In this document: positions 1 to 10,699 of the stretch, piece by piece
Layout: every line of letters starts with the position of its first letter
Position numbering within the stretch: position 1 is the stretch's first letter
From: Hormiphora californensis
Taxonomy: Eukaryota; Ctenophora; Tentaculata; Cydippida; Pleurobrachiidae
Length of the DNA: 64,000 bases
Direction: 5' to 3'
Assembly (NCBI GenBank): GCA_020137815.1
Contig: CM035362.1
Coordinates: 1,051,793 to 1,115,792 of the forward strand
Position numbers and translations under genes: made by a program
The notes under the pieces: model-generated
Database searches by the model: none
What the model saw: the letters and a program-made list of their open reading frames with translations, nothing else
What the model was told of the DNA's origin: nothing

Positions 1-1117
1 ACTGAGAGGCCGAGGGACATAGGGACTCACTAGAGGGACATATAAGGAACTGAGAGGAACATTATATGAACAGAGAGAGATAGGAAGAGGGAGGTGTTAT
101 ACGCCAGATCACTTGGGCTAATGTACACTAAGTACTCGCTATAATGTAGCTCCTTCTACACCTTCTTAGAAGGTCCTTCTATCTAACTATCTTTCTCTAC
201 TTCTATCTTTCTCTCCTTCTATCTTTCTCTCCTTCCATCTTTCTCTCCTTCTAATTTCCCTCGGCCTCACTCCCCTTCTACGTCCAAGATTTTTCCTTTA
301 CCTTCTCTCCTCTATCTTCTCTCCTTCTATCTTTCCCTCAAGCCTCCTTTCTATCTGTCTTTTACTCTCCGTCTATTTTTCTCTCCTTCTATCTCCCCAA
401 GGCCTCTCTATCTTCTCTCCTTTCTGTATGCTTTCCTCCCTTTTTGTACAGAGATAATGTTCTTCTAGAAGCTGGCGAAGACTTATAACCTCTAACAAAC
501 ACTACGTCTTTACTGGTTTGTACAGCTGTTGAGTGTTGGTTATACTGGTTCTATTAGTGTGTGTTGTGTGGGAACATCACATGAACAATGCTATATCAAC
601 TGTAAAGCAGAGGGAAATCAAATATTTACAGCAGGTCGTTGTACAATGCATTTACAGAGCGTCATCTAATTTGTTTTGCTCGTGCATTTTACCCTTTTTC
701 CCTTGTGTTCTTCAAAAAAGGGGGGCCGGGGAAAAAAAAAAATATAGCGTGAACGAATTACAGAAACGCATCATCGCACAAGCTATAATGTCGTATCTTC
801 TCAGTAGCTTCTTGCAGGCCAATTAACGAAGGAAAACGGCCTCCGTGTAGCTAATTTGCCATACCTTATCCCTGAAGTCGCGTGAATCTCTTTTATAATT
901 GACGCATCATACATTTGTGCGCGATATACGCGTAATCGATGCAAATGTAAAAAATGAAATTAATATTAAATTATGTCTGATTTTCATAAGGATCCGATTC
1001 ATGAACGTTTTCGCCATTAAACCGGGATATTTTGCAGCAGATGAAGTACAATGAGATCGCTCATTTAATGGCTCCTCTCTCTAATATACACATACAAACA
1101 TTCAAGATCTCTCCATA

Positions 1118-1151
1118 TTCTCCCTCTTCTCTCTCTCTCTCTCTCTCTCCT

Positions 1152-1186
<35 letters not shown>

Positions 1187-1189
1187 ATC

Positions 1190-1221
<32 letters not shown>

Positions 1222-1283
1222 CCTCTCTCTCCTCTCTGATCTCTCTCTCTCTTCTCTCTCTCTCTCTCTCTATCTATTCTATC

Positions 1284-1316
<33 letters not shown>

Positions 1317-1395
1317 TCTCTCTCCTCTCTCTCTCGCTCTCTCTCCTCTCTCCTCTCTCCTCTCCTCTCTCTCTCCTTTTATCTCTCCCATTCTA
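1118..1395. repeat. (CT)n microsatellite tract
   Basis: About 280 bases of interrupted CT dinucleotides with occasional CCTCTC, TATCT and GATCT interruptions. The reading frames through it on both strands are artefacts of the dinucleotide. Confidence 0.95.
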
Positions 1396-2756
1396 TATCT
1401 GTCATGACATCTTGTGACATTTTGATCTCCCGCTCTCTCGATCAGAGAGTTGTGTTATATTTGGTCAAATGACCGTCATTAGTAGCATGTAATTGCATGG
1501 TAATTGGAACGTCGTCAGTACCACGTGGTCACGTGCTAGTGTGATCTTCCTAGGAGCGATGTGTGTATTATGTTTAATAAGACGTGGGGAGACATGTTTT
1601 CATGTGAAGTTAGAAACTAGATTTTGGACTACAGAATGTTTATTGACCTATAAAACATAACATGCATAATGCAATTCCAATTTAATGTATTTATTATTTT
1701 ATTAACTCTATATAAAAGGTATATTGTATGCTTAATCATCAGTAACGGCCTGATCGATGGAACTGGACAAGTGCCAGTGATGATATAGACCTGTGATGAG
1801 ACAAATAAATATAAAGCTACTACTTCTGATTAAAACATAATTATCAGTTAGATCATGCATCATAGGTACTGTTCTGCAAGTATGTTATTATACTAGTGCT
1901 ACGTATATAACTGTTGCTCATAACTTGAATACGTAAAATGTGAATTGGTCCTATAATTTGATGTTTCATATGTTCCGTTCGTTCTAAAAACTTTAAACAT
2001 CTGATTTGAAAAATTGAATTTACACCCGTCGTTTGAAGCGAACACGCATATGTGCACCTATTCCAGTATTCCACAGACTATGTACACTTTGCATTGGGAA
2101 AGGTGTGATCATTTGTTGGGCTCTTAGTGAGGACTGAGGTGTGAATCACACTGGGATATGAGTTCTTGAGATGTGTAGGGTAGAGTGTAGTTAACACTTT
2201 GCCGTATAGTGAACCTTATGAATAGCTCTTAGAAATACGACATTTTCTTCGTTTTTTCTTCAAAATTCTTAAGCTTGCTTTGTTCGGCAAAGATTCATTA
2301 GAGACCGAGTTGTTTTTAAAATGCGTGATGATTTTTTGATTAGAGCGATCCTTTCATTGCATTCATAAATATATTCATGATGGAGAAAAACTAACCACAA
2401 GACCTCAGCAAGCCTAATTGTATCCTATTGGTCGTTAAAATTTTCGTGGGGGAGTCAAGAATTCTTAACTGTCATGTGTATCGGCTGATTGTCGGGCGAT
2501 TTTGCAATTTGTACAGACGAACACACAATTAATGCCTTCCGATTCCGCTTCTATACTCCTGTCTCTCTCTCTCTGTCTCTCTCTGCATCTCTATGTCTCC
2601 CTCTGTCTCTCTCTGTGTGTCTCACTATGTTTCTCTCTCTCCCAACTGGTAGCTTCCTAGTCTCTTTCCCTGTCTCTTCCCCTGTCTCTTCCCAACACTA
2701 TTACATTAACATGGGCCGTTCGATAAAGCGCTATTTTTGAAATCGGTCTATCCTCT

Positions 2757-2786
2757 CAGACATCATTATCTCTCTACCTCTCTCTT

Positions 2787-2837
<51 letters not shown>

Positions 2838-2838
2838 T

Positions 2839-2890
<52 letters not shown>
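2757..2890. repeat. (CT)n microsatellite
   Basis: CT repeat with TTTCTC interruptions. A shorter, more degenerate CT/GT tract precedes it at about 2,560-2,660. Confidence 0.95.
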
Positions 2891-2892
<2 letters not shown>

Positions 2893-2955
2893 CCTCTTTC
2901 TCTTCATCGTTTCATAGTTCTCTCTCCATATTTTCCAATTTCTTTCCAGTATTGC

Positions 2956-3225
2956 CTATAGTTTCTCTCTATCCTCTCCCCCGATGCCCCTACTGCTCCG
3001 GCCGGTTCCACCCTGTTTCCGCACTGCTTCGAAGGTTAAATCAATAGTACTATTTGCATTCTGCGTGAGAATTGTTTGCACGTCATCTATCGACAAGGGA
3101 GTTAGGATATTTTGTGTTGACATTTCCATTTTGTGGTCCTTTTTAACGTCCTGTGAGTTCCACAGATTTCGAAATATATAATCCAACCCTTCCTTTAGTA
3201 TGACAGAGAAATGATATGAGGACAA
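2956..3225 (-). CDS. possible isolated exon, unknown product
   Basis: A minus-strand open frame of about 89 codons has normal protein composition ([29 protein letters not shown]), unlike the repeat-derived frames around it. An AG acceptor lies upstream on the minus strand and a GG/GT step follows the AVRKQ codons. No flanking exons were found and I do not recognise a family. It could be chance; it is reported only because its composition is not low-complexity. Confidence 0.2.
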   Translation of the reverse strand: MSSYHFSVILKEGLDYIFRNLWNSQDVKKDHKMEMSTQNILTPLSIDDVQTILTQNANSTIDLTFEAVRKQGGTGRSSRGIGGEDREKL

Positions 3226-3466
3226 ACCAGTCCAAGGTCTGCTAATCCAATTAATACCAGGTAAGCTATACTTGTTGATAATTCACATCATCTAGCTGTC
3301 GTTAATGTTGTCCTCTTGTAGGGACGTTTGAATAGCCTATTATAGAGTGTAGACTTTAGACACACAATATCCATCACCCGATCACGCATTGATCAATGAA
3401 CCTAATCATTAGCCTACAAGATATGAAGGCACTTGATCGTTAATCATTATTCATTTATTCATATTC

Positions 3467-3471
<5 letters not shown>

Positions 3472-3532
<61 letters not shown>

Positions 3533-3543
3533 TTTCTCTCTTT
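3472..3543. repeat. (CT)n microsatellite
   Basis: A pure CT run of about 50 bases followed by TTTCTC/TTTTCTC variants. Confidence 0.95.
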
Positions 3544-4232
3544 TACACGTCATTCATGCTGCGGCCAACATTCTTTTGAGCCAAGAAAATTTCCGATTAG
3601 CTATATAACATGCGAACAAGAAAATATAACCGCGATAGAGATGAAGAGAGAAAAAGAGATGGAAAATATTATTATTGAGAAAGAACAGATGGAAAATAGA
3701 ATAGTACGTTATGGCGTGGTTTCACACCTTTCCAGACCACATCATAGCTCCATGTATTATAAATTACCTAATTTGATAGGGACATAATAAATGGGCCGCA
3801 TTTATTATGGCTTCATTTTACTAAAATATCCTTCTATAAAGTAGGCATAGCATTTTTTATACTCAACAACTAAATATAGGTTCACGAGAGGTTTCGAATG
3901 CGTTAGAACGGTCCTTGTTGTTGACCCCTTACTCAACAAATAGGTCCTTATTTGTCTTATAAACAATCTAACGAATATCTCTATTATTATTATGTGCAGC
4001 TATATACAATATGCATCATTATTCAGTTTGTTGGTGTTATACTCGAGTACTGATCGAGTCTCACTATTCCCTACTATCATTATCATATATGAGATTGATC
4101 TAAAAGTTTAGTACTGCTCGTGGAAGACACTCTGGCGTCCATTGTTTATTCCTTTATCTTGAAACAATTTTGTAATTCTTTTCACATGTAAACCGTTATT
4201 ATTTTCCCACCTAGATACATACTAATTACGCA

Positions 4233-5099
4233 ATGGATAAAGCTGGGGATCAGGGAGATAGAGAGTGCATGGTACCGCAGCCAGTTTTAAATGGGGAGGC
4301 CGTTGTTGTCGATGTAAGTGTAACATCTTCTTTTTTGTTTTGGGAAGTCTTTCTTTAATATTTGCGTGTAAAATTGGCATTTCTCTTCTCCTCCCCGTCA
4401 TTTCCGGTTGATTGTTTTAGTAAATCTACCAATTAGCCTCTCTCCAGTCTTCCGTGTGTATAGGCAGATCCTTGGTCATCTGCCGTGACTGTAATTTTCT
4501 GGAGATCTCGATATACACTATCGCGATCGTCGAAGAAAAAACAAAGCCATTTACTTCTAAATTTATCACGTTTTCTTCTTTTGGCAACTTCTCCTTCCTA
4601 AAACAACGCCAATTAAGATCTCTCGAGCCAAATCTTAAGAAAAGGTTGTTACACTATCTGCTGAAAGATCAATTCTCAGTGGAACTAAACCACTCTCCCT
4701 CCCAGGTGAAGGATGTTATTGATTTCTCAGCCCGACCAAGATCCACAATTCGAAGGACCCCGGCCCCGGCCCAGGACGACACCCCCAGCTACACCCGGTT
4801 CATGGTGCACTTCCAGATTGCTAGCATCACTGCAGTAGTTCTCGCCGGAGTTTTCCTGTTGCTAGGATACGAGTTTTATAGTGAACACAAAAGCAGTGAA
4901 ATCTTCAAGTACATTGGAATTTTTCCTGATCGCCTTGGCTGTATTGTTCTTCATAGCGGTGATTTACATCAACTCAGTCAGCCAAAACAACTTGATAGAC
5001 AGTATGACAAGCTTCCGGAAGAGCCGCGCTGCTAATCCCCAGATTGTCAAGGGGCTGACCAAGAATCACCACCATGTACCTGCACATGCTACACCGTGA
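4233..5099 (+). CDS. small membrane protein, two exons, frame break in exon 2
   Basis: Exon 1 (4,233-4,313) reads MDKAGDQGDRECMVPQ and ends at a GAT|GTAAGT donor. Exon 2 starts at 4,706 after a pyrimidine-rich CAG and is in phase: VKDVIDFSARPRSTIRR, a Pro-rich stretch, then a hydrophobic segment (IASITAVVLAGVFLLLGY). The frame then runs into unrelated-looking sequence. The next frame instead gives a second clear hydrophobic segment (FFLIALAVLFFIAVIYI) and a basic tail ending HHVPAHATP before the TGA at 5,097-5,099. The likely product is a two-pass membrane protein of roughly 150 residues broken by a one-base indel near 4,865-4,885, real or from the assembly. I do not recognise the family. A mini-intron at this spot would have to be about 32 bp, which is too short to be likely. 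Confidence 0.55.
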
Positions 5100-5264
5100 A
5101 TCTCTGGATAGACGAGGATATTATATACTGGAACAAAGTGAATTTTATGAAAGAGATGATGAGAGGAGTGAGATGACTTATAATAGAGTTTTTAGTATAT
5201 ATAATAGAAATTCAAGTATTTGGACCAAGTTTTAAAAACTTATGAAAACTGAAGTTATAACTGT

Positions 5265-5335
5265 CTGGCGCCGCGACCCATCTGAGCACACTGATTTGAG
5301 AATCAAATTGGGGTCTGGCGCCGCCAGACAGAGTT
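5265..5335. repeat. small inverted repeat
   Basis: CTGTCTGGCGCCGC is mirrored by GGCGCCGCCAGACAG with an AT-rich middle (TTTGAGAATCAAA). It is a hairpin-forming element of about 70 bp in the 3' flank of the membrane-protein gene, probably a short MITE-like remnant. Confidence 0.5.
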
Positions 5336-5641
5336 ATAAAAAGAGAGTATGGAAAGAACTGTTTGTTTAAGCTAAGGTAAATGTAGCAAACAGTAATTTC
5401 TGAAGTGTGCAAGTTTGGTGGCAAACATTTTTATTTTTTATCACTCGATTGCAGCACAAAACGAGTAAGAGAGTTGCTGTTTATAGTAGAAGCTCTGTAA
5501 ACATTATCACATACTATATTGAGCGTAACGAAACGTTTACAATTTTGTAAAAGCAACAAAAACATGAACGCTCATAAATTATTTGCATTGTGGAGGATAT
5601 CTTTAAAACATAATGATTTTAATTATCATTGATTTCCATAA

Positions 5642-6549
5642 CGGGTAGTTTCCCACGGCGGCTAGTTTAACCCTTTGAGGCCCAGAGGGTCATATCTCTA
5701 TTATAATTTGGAGATGTCGCGTCGAAGTGGTGGTCGTTCGTTCAGTGCGTTTCTACGCGACAGTGCTCCTTCATAAAACACTTTATGTGACCAAAGCTGT
5801 AAAGCTGTTGCTCACACTTTTGGAACTTCCAGTGGAAGTTTGTTAATATTTTCGAATGAATTTTAAGATGCCAGTCTTCATGGTTATCAATTCAGTTGCC
5901 ATGGCAACCGTGTAATTATTGACGTTGAAAGGGCGAAAAGAACTGCCCGGCGAAGCCGGGTGGGTTGTCAAAAAGTCCTTACTTGAGGCGCACCCAATGG
6001 GTGCGCTAGTATGTCCAAAAGTTTGAGGCTTCGTAGCGTCAAGCCTGATTAAGTTTTGGCCTAAAATAAAATGCCAGGTGATAGCTTGAACGATTCTCTA
6101 TCTAAAAATCGGGACATTTTCATGCCAAATTGTATGAGGAAGTTCCTAATTAGGACTAAATGAACCCCACTTCGGTCATTTTTTCTAATTAGGTCTCATT
6201 TCCTGATGAATTGTCCTAACCTCATTTCCTTCTAGAATAATATAGAAGGAGATAAAATGGAGCTGCTAAAACAAACGGAATCAAAAATCTTTATTTTTGA
6301 CTGAGAAAACTCAATTTTTGGTTTCGGGTCATATATGACCCTCTGGGTCGTTTGGGAAGTTAAGAATTTCAAACGGCCTGGGAGTCATCCGTATGCTTTC
6401 AGATTCTCAAAAACTGGTTAGTCAGTGCCCTAATGATTATACAAGTCCACAGGAACCGTTTCATGAACCGTATTGACCGATTTCTACGATTTAGTCTAGG
6501 TTAAGGGTCATATATGACCCTCTGGGTCGTTCACGGAAAACTACCTATC
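5642..6549. mobile_element. MITE-like element with imperfect terminal inverted repeats
   Basis: The left end (GGGTAGTTTCCCACGG, then CCCAGAGGGTCATAT) reappears inverted at the right end (ATGACCCTCTGGGTCGTTC, then GGAAAACTACC). A palindromic GGGTCATATATGACCC core occurs near 6,327 and again near 6,508. Other stem-forming motifs inside include GCCCGGCGAAGCCGGG (about 5,946) and GCGCACCCAATGGGTGCGC (about 5,989). There is no coding capacity. I could not define a clean target-site duplication, so the boundaries are approximate and the superfamily is open. Confidence 0.55.
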
Positions 6550-7510
6550 ATGTGTAATTCAGTCTTTGAACGCCGTTTATGATCAAACAAGATGCCGAAC
6601 CCGCAGTCAATCATCACATTAGTGGGGGTAGAGCACCGGTGGGCAGTTTTCCATTACAAGGGATAGTTGACATAACAGATAGGTTTGAGGAGTTTGCACC
6701 AACTTCAGCGTGTCTCCTCCCTAATGGCGTAATCTGCCGTACGTAATCCCATGTCTTCCATATAAAGCTGTTAAGCTTTTTCCCATTAACAGTTCTACTT
6801 TCATTAGTGGGAATACGGTGTCTGAATAATACGGTATCTGACCAATGCATTGCAACACGGAGGGCCCGAGAGTTTCACAGCATATGAAAGCATTGCATGC
6901 ATTAGCAGTTTGTAGGACATACGTGTTGTCAATCTGGTGCTCTCAGCTCTGATTGGTCACGCTTGCGCGTCCTCTTACTCTGTTTCACTGATACAGAATT
7001 CATAACCGATACCATTTTCCCACTACAAACACCCTAGTAAGCGGGTTTGCCAGATCTGACATTAATTACAAAATAACAACTCGCTGTTTTTTGAAAAGGT
7101 TGAAATGGTACAGTTATAGTTATAATGAAATCAAGTCGATTTATAAATACACATGAGGGTGATATTATAAGGGGGTATAATTGTTATAGTCACGGTTATA
7201 GTAGGGAGGGGAAAACGTTCACACACTGTCAGTATAAACTCTTCTTCTTTTAGTAGTATACATAATTATATATGAAAGCTTATTAGTAGATACATATACT
7301 TATTAAAGTCTAAATAACTCTTACAAGTATACCAGTTTTAACATCTGTACTGATAATTATTATGGCACTGTCGAGAATTCACATGTCTTGGGACATAAAA
7401 CATGGCCACGGGGGGAGTTTTCACAAAAAATATTTTGAATAAACGGTATAGATACAATTGATGTAGCCAAAAAACACTCACACACTCACATACGCACACA
7501 CTCACACGAG

Positions 7511-7618
<108 letters not shown>

Positions 7619-7839
7619 GGTACACCCCTCACACAGATGATATGCAAAATGATAAAACTCAAAGGGCTTCAAAAACATGGATCATACAAACAAGTTAACA
7701 TATATCAAACACATATTAATCTGTATTAATGAATGTATGATATGTTAATGATATGTTAACATGCTGGTAAAATATAACTGGTGATTCAACCAATGTGTCT
7801 AAATGCAGATACTGCATTTTAGGCCACATTCTAACTCAT

Positions 7840-8100
7840 AGATATAACTCACTCACACAAACTCTCACGTCCTCACACAAATGCTACAAATATCACACCA
7901 CGAACAGACGAACCAAACTCAAAATATCACACACTCACACTGAACACTCTCACACACTCTCACACACTCACACTGCAATCAAAAATCACACTCTTCCACC
8001 TAAATGCCATAAGGAAAGTACGCCTTTCCAACAAGCGCACAAAACACACACAAACACACACAATCACGCACACACACACACACACACACTCACACACATG
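7840..8100. repeat. CA-rich simple repeat
   Basis: A degenerate ACACACTCACAC array ending in a purer (CA)n run around 8,066-8,098. Confidence 0.85.
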
Positions 8101-8806
8101 ATGAAAAAAGGAGATAAATAACAAATAAACACAGTTATAACTGTTGCATCAAATAACACACGCATACAGAGATACAATACTTAACTAAGTATTTGTCCCA
8201 AGTGTATAACAAATCTCAGAAGAATTCATTGTGCCTTCCTTCATGTACGTCATTCAGTAACAAATAATTAGAAGGCCAGAGTTGTGGGTTTAATATGATG
8301 TCACTTTTCAATAGAAATTAACACTGGTTTCTATGACATGATCACCATATAAAAACCCAAACTCTAACATCCTAAAGTTATTATTCCAGACTACAACGAT
8401 TATGAAGTCTCCACTTGAACTTGCAGCTTGGGTTGGAATATACAGCTGCAAATCAAGTGCAGTATGACACAATGATATATGATCGATTGTAGAGTCTGTG
8501 GTCTATCTCTCGATATGGTACAAGATAGAATTGTATACCATATAGATAGTTCATGTCACATATATCGATTCCATACAGATATCGTATTATTACGCTCCAG
8601 GCGCCTTCAAAATGATAGTCTCTCTCAACTGTCCATGTCAGTTATAAACCCTCAGGGTAGACAGCACTGCTGTAGCAAGTGGGGGGATTGGGGGCCTAGA
8701 TCGGGAGTGATATGTATCTATTACCAAGGCAACCTACTTGTCGCCATGGAAACACCTCTCACCCTGATCTCGGTACCCGAATCTTTGCGTGACAACCCAC
8801 AACTAC

Positions 8807-10622
8807 CTGCTCAGTACTGTATACATAACTCTCCTCACTGTGAGATGCGACATTGCTGCAACCCTCCGATAACCGGAGAATCTGCCTGGTCTCCGTGATC
8901 TCATCACACACCATCTCATACCCCTCCGGGAAGAAGGCCTGGAGGTTGCTGTTGGGCTTGCAGTGGACTTCAGCCTTCACAAAGGGGAACTTGTCAAACC
9001 GCATGGTGTAGCTTCGCTCCATTTTGCAGAAGGCGATCTTGTAGCCGGACCCCTTGGAGGAATCCTTACCCGACTGGAGGTTTCTCCTTTCGTGGCTAAA
9101 AGGAGGAGGGATATTATATACTTGTTGAGATTTTCAATGGCATTTATTAAGAAATAAGAAAGTCAGTCGATGCAGTCTGGGATTGCTGTCAAGGTTGTAG
9201 ATTATACAGTTTCGGTTAGTTTTCATAACTGATTGACTTTTTAAGGATGTTTGCTAGTTTTTTACTCTGGAATGAAAGCGATTTTGAATGGCACACACGT
9301 TTTTTAAGCTCCTGCAGAGAATGCTACTTCGTTGGAAAAACTGACTCGGTTACCATTGAAATTCGCTTACTTAACGCGTCGGTGGGTCAACACTTTAGAT
9401 TTTTCACGGCGTTTGAAAAGTTTAAACAGGTTGAAAAACGCAAGGGAAGTTTGTTGTAATTCGGTTTCGGTCGCTGCAGATTCAGGAGGTGTCTTTGTCC
9501 TGGTACTGTGTGATTTGTATAAATCGAGAGTCAGTGCAGTCAATTGGCTACACTGTTCCTGTCAACCAAATGATCATGAACGTATGATATGCAGTACAAA
9601 TTGTGGCTATGATGTCTTACCTAGAGAACCAGGCGTTGTTGTTCTCAACTTGATTCTCCGTTAATTCGGCAGTGAAATCATCAAAATCACTATCCGTTCC
9701 AATCATGTTGAACTACGAGGAGGAGGGATAATTTGAAAGAGACATTAAACAATGTACTAAAATCAGAACATTACTCAATGATATTTGAATACAAAAGATG
9801 TAGATAAGAACGTAGATAAGAACGTATTTAAAAAAAGAAAGATTCGAAGGAAATAGATAAGAAAATAGATAAGAAAATAGATAAGAAAATAATTAAGAAA
9901 ATAGATAAGAAAATAGATAAGAAAATAGATAAGAAAATAGATAAGAAAATAAATTAAAATAGATAAGAAAATAGATAAGAAAATATATTTAAAAAAGAAA
10001 AGACATATAAAAAAAAAGATGAGAAAATACATAAGAAAGAAAAATAAAAATACAGATAAGAAAAATTGATATGGAAATGAAATTACCTGATGGTTTTGTG
10101 AGGATATGTGTTTGTGCATATCAATGGGATTCTGATCACAAAACTTTCTGTCCGTCCCTGACTGCACTTGCACTGAAAATAAGAAACATTTGTAAATACT
10201 TTGTTTGATATCGGACTCGGACGAGGTGTGGCACGGAGAGATAGACCTAGACAAGGACGAGGTATCATGGTATCGTCATGGTGCGGGTATATTCTTTGTC
10301 GGGATATGTTGTCACGTTTCAAAGTTTCCATCTTCAAATGGGATTCTACAAGACAACAAAATACATTGAGACATGCCGTGACAGATTTTCTATGAACTTA
10401 GAGCTTTATCATATATACAGTCGGACCCTGATTTAGGGGCCCCCGATTTAGTGGACAAGAGCCTTTCCTCCGAGGGTGTCCCTAAATCGGGGTCCGACTA
10501 TAATAGATGATGATAAAGGTTTCAAATTGGTCATTATCCTGTTGATTCTTACCTGGAGCAGAGAGAGTGACAAAGGTCTGGAGGCAAAGCACAAAAACAA
10601 ATCGAAGAACTGTAGTAAACAT
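8807..10622 (-). CDS. predicted secreted protein, five exons, 3' end not found
   Basis: Exon 1 (10,553-10,622) encodes a textbook signal peptide (MFTTVLRFVFVLCLQ, then TFVTLSAP) with a CCAG|GTAAG donor. Candidate exons follow at 10,200-10,345, 10,087-10,172, 9,621-9,712 and 8,807-9,095, each with AG/GT borders. The last three join in phase: QVQSGTDRKFCDQNPIDM, then GTDSDFDDFTAELTENQ, then YKIAFCKMERSYTMRFDKF and VKAEVHCKPNSNL ending EMVCDEITET. The last exon is GC-richer with coding-like third positions. Spaced cysteines suggest an extracellular, disulphide-bonded domain; I do not recognise the family. Exon 2 joins exon 1 in one frame and exon 3 in another, so it contains a frameshift or is mis-modelled. 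Where the gene stops beyond 8,807 is unknown. Confidence 0.5.
9850..9985. repeat. 12-bp tandem repeat (GATAAGAAAATA)n
   Basis: About ten tandem copies of the AAGAAAATAGAT unit with minor variants lie in the intron between two exons of the predicted secreted-protein gene. The open frame across it (repeated YFLIYFLI) is an artefact. Confidence 0.9.
10428..10500. mobile_element. short TA-flanked hairpin MITE (pogo/mariner-like)
   Basis: CAGTCGGACCCTGATTTAGG at the left end is mirrored by CCTAAATCGGGGTCCGACT at the right, giving a hairpin of about 73 bp flanked by TA. The CAGT-start ends and TA flank are typical of pogo/Tc1-mariner-derived MITEs. It lies just 3' of (intronic to) the signal-peptide exon at 10,553-10,622. 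Confidence 0.65.
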
Positions 10623-10699
10623 CTGAAAGAGGAATGTTTTAAAAACTTTGTGTCAATGTTCCTTTGTAATGCGACACCTATGGTGTCATAACAGGGTTG

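Larger units (their letters stand above)
1..4232. other. gene-poor, low-complexity stretch
   Basis: I see no convincing gene here. The first 450 bases are pyrimidine-rich with repeated CTTCTATCTTTCTCTC-like units. (CT)n tracts follow at about 1.1, 2.6, 2.8 and 3.5 kb. The long open frames over these tracts encode only Ser/Leu or Arg/Glu strings and are repeat artefacts. One possible minus-strand exon near 3 kb is listed separately. Confidence 0.6.

Noticed and set aside
1032-1472. 146-codon plus-strand frame and its 68-codon antisense partner
   Set aside because: Both are made by the (CT)n tract (Ser/Leu strings one way, Arg/Glu the other). The same applies to frames at 2.7, 14.7, 15.3-15.9, 32.3, 37.4 and 63.0 kb.
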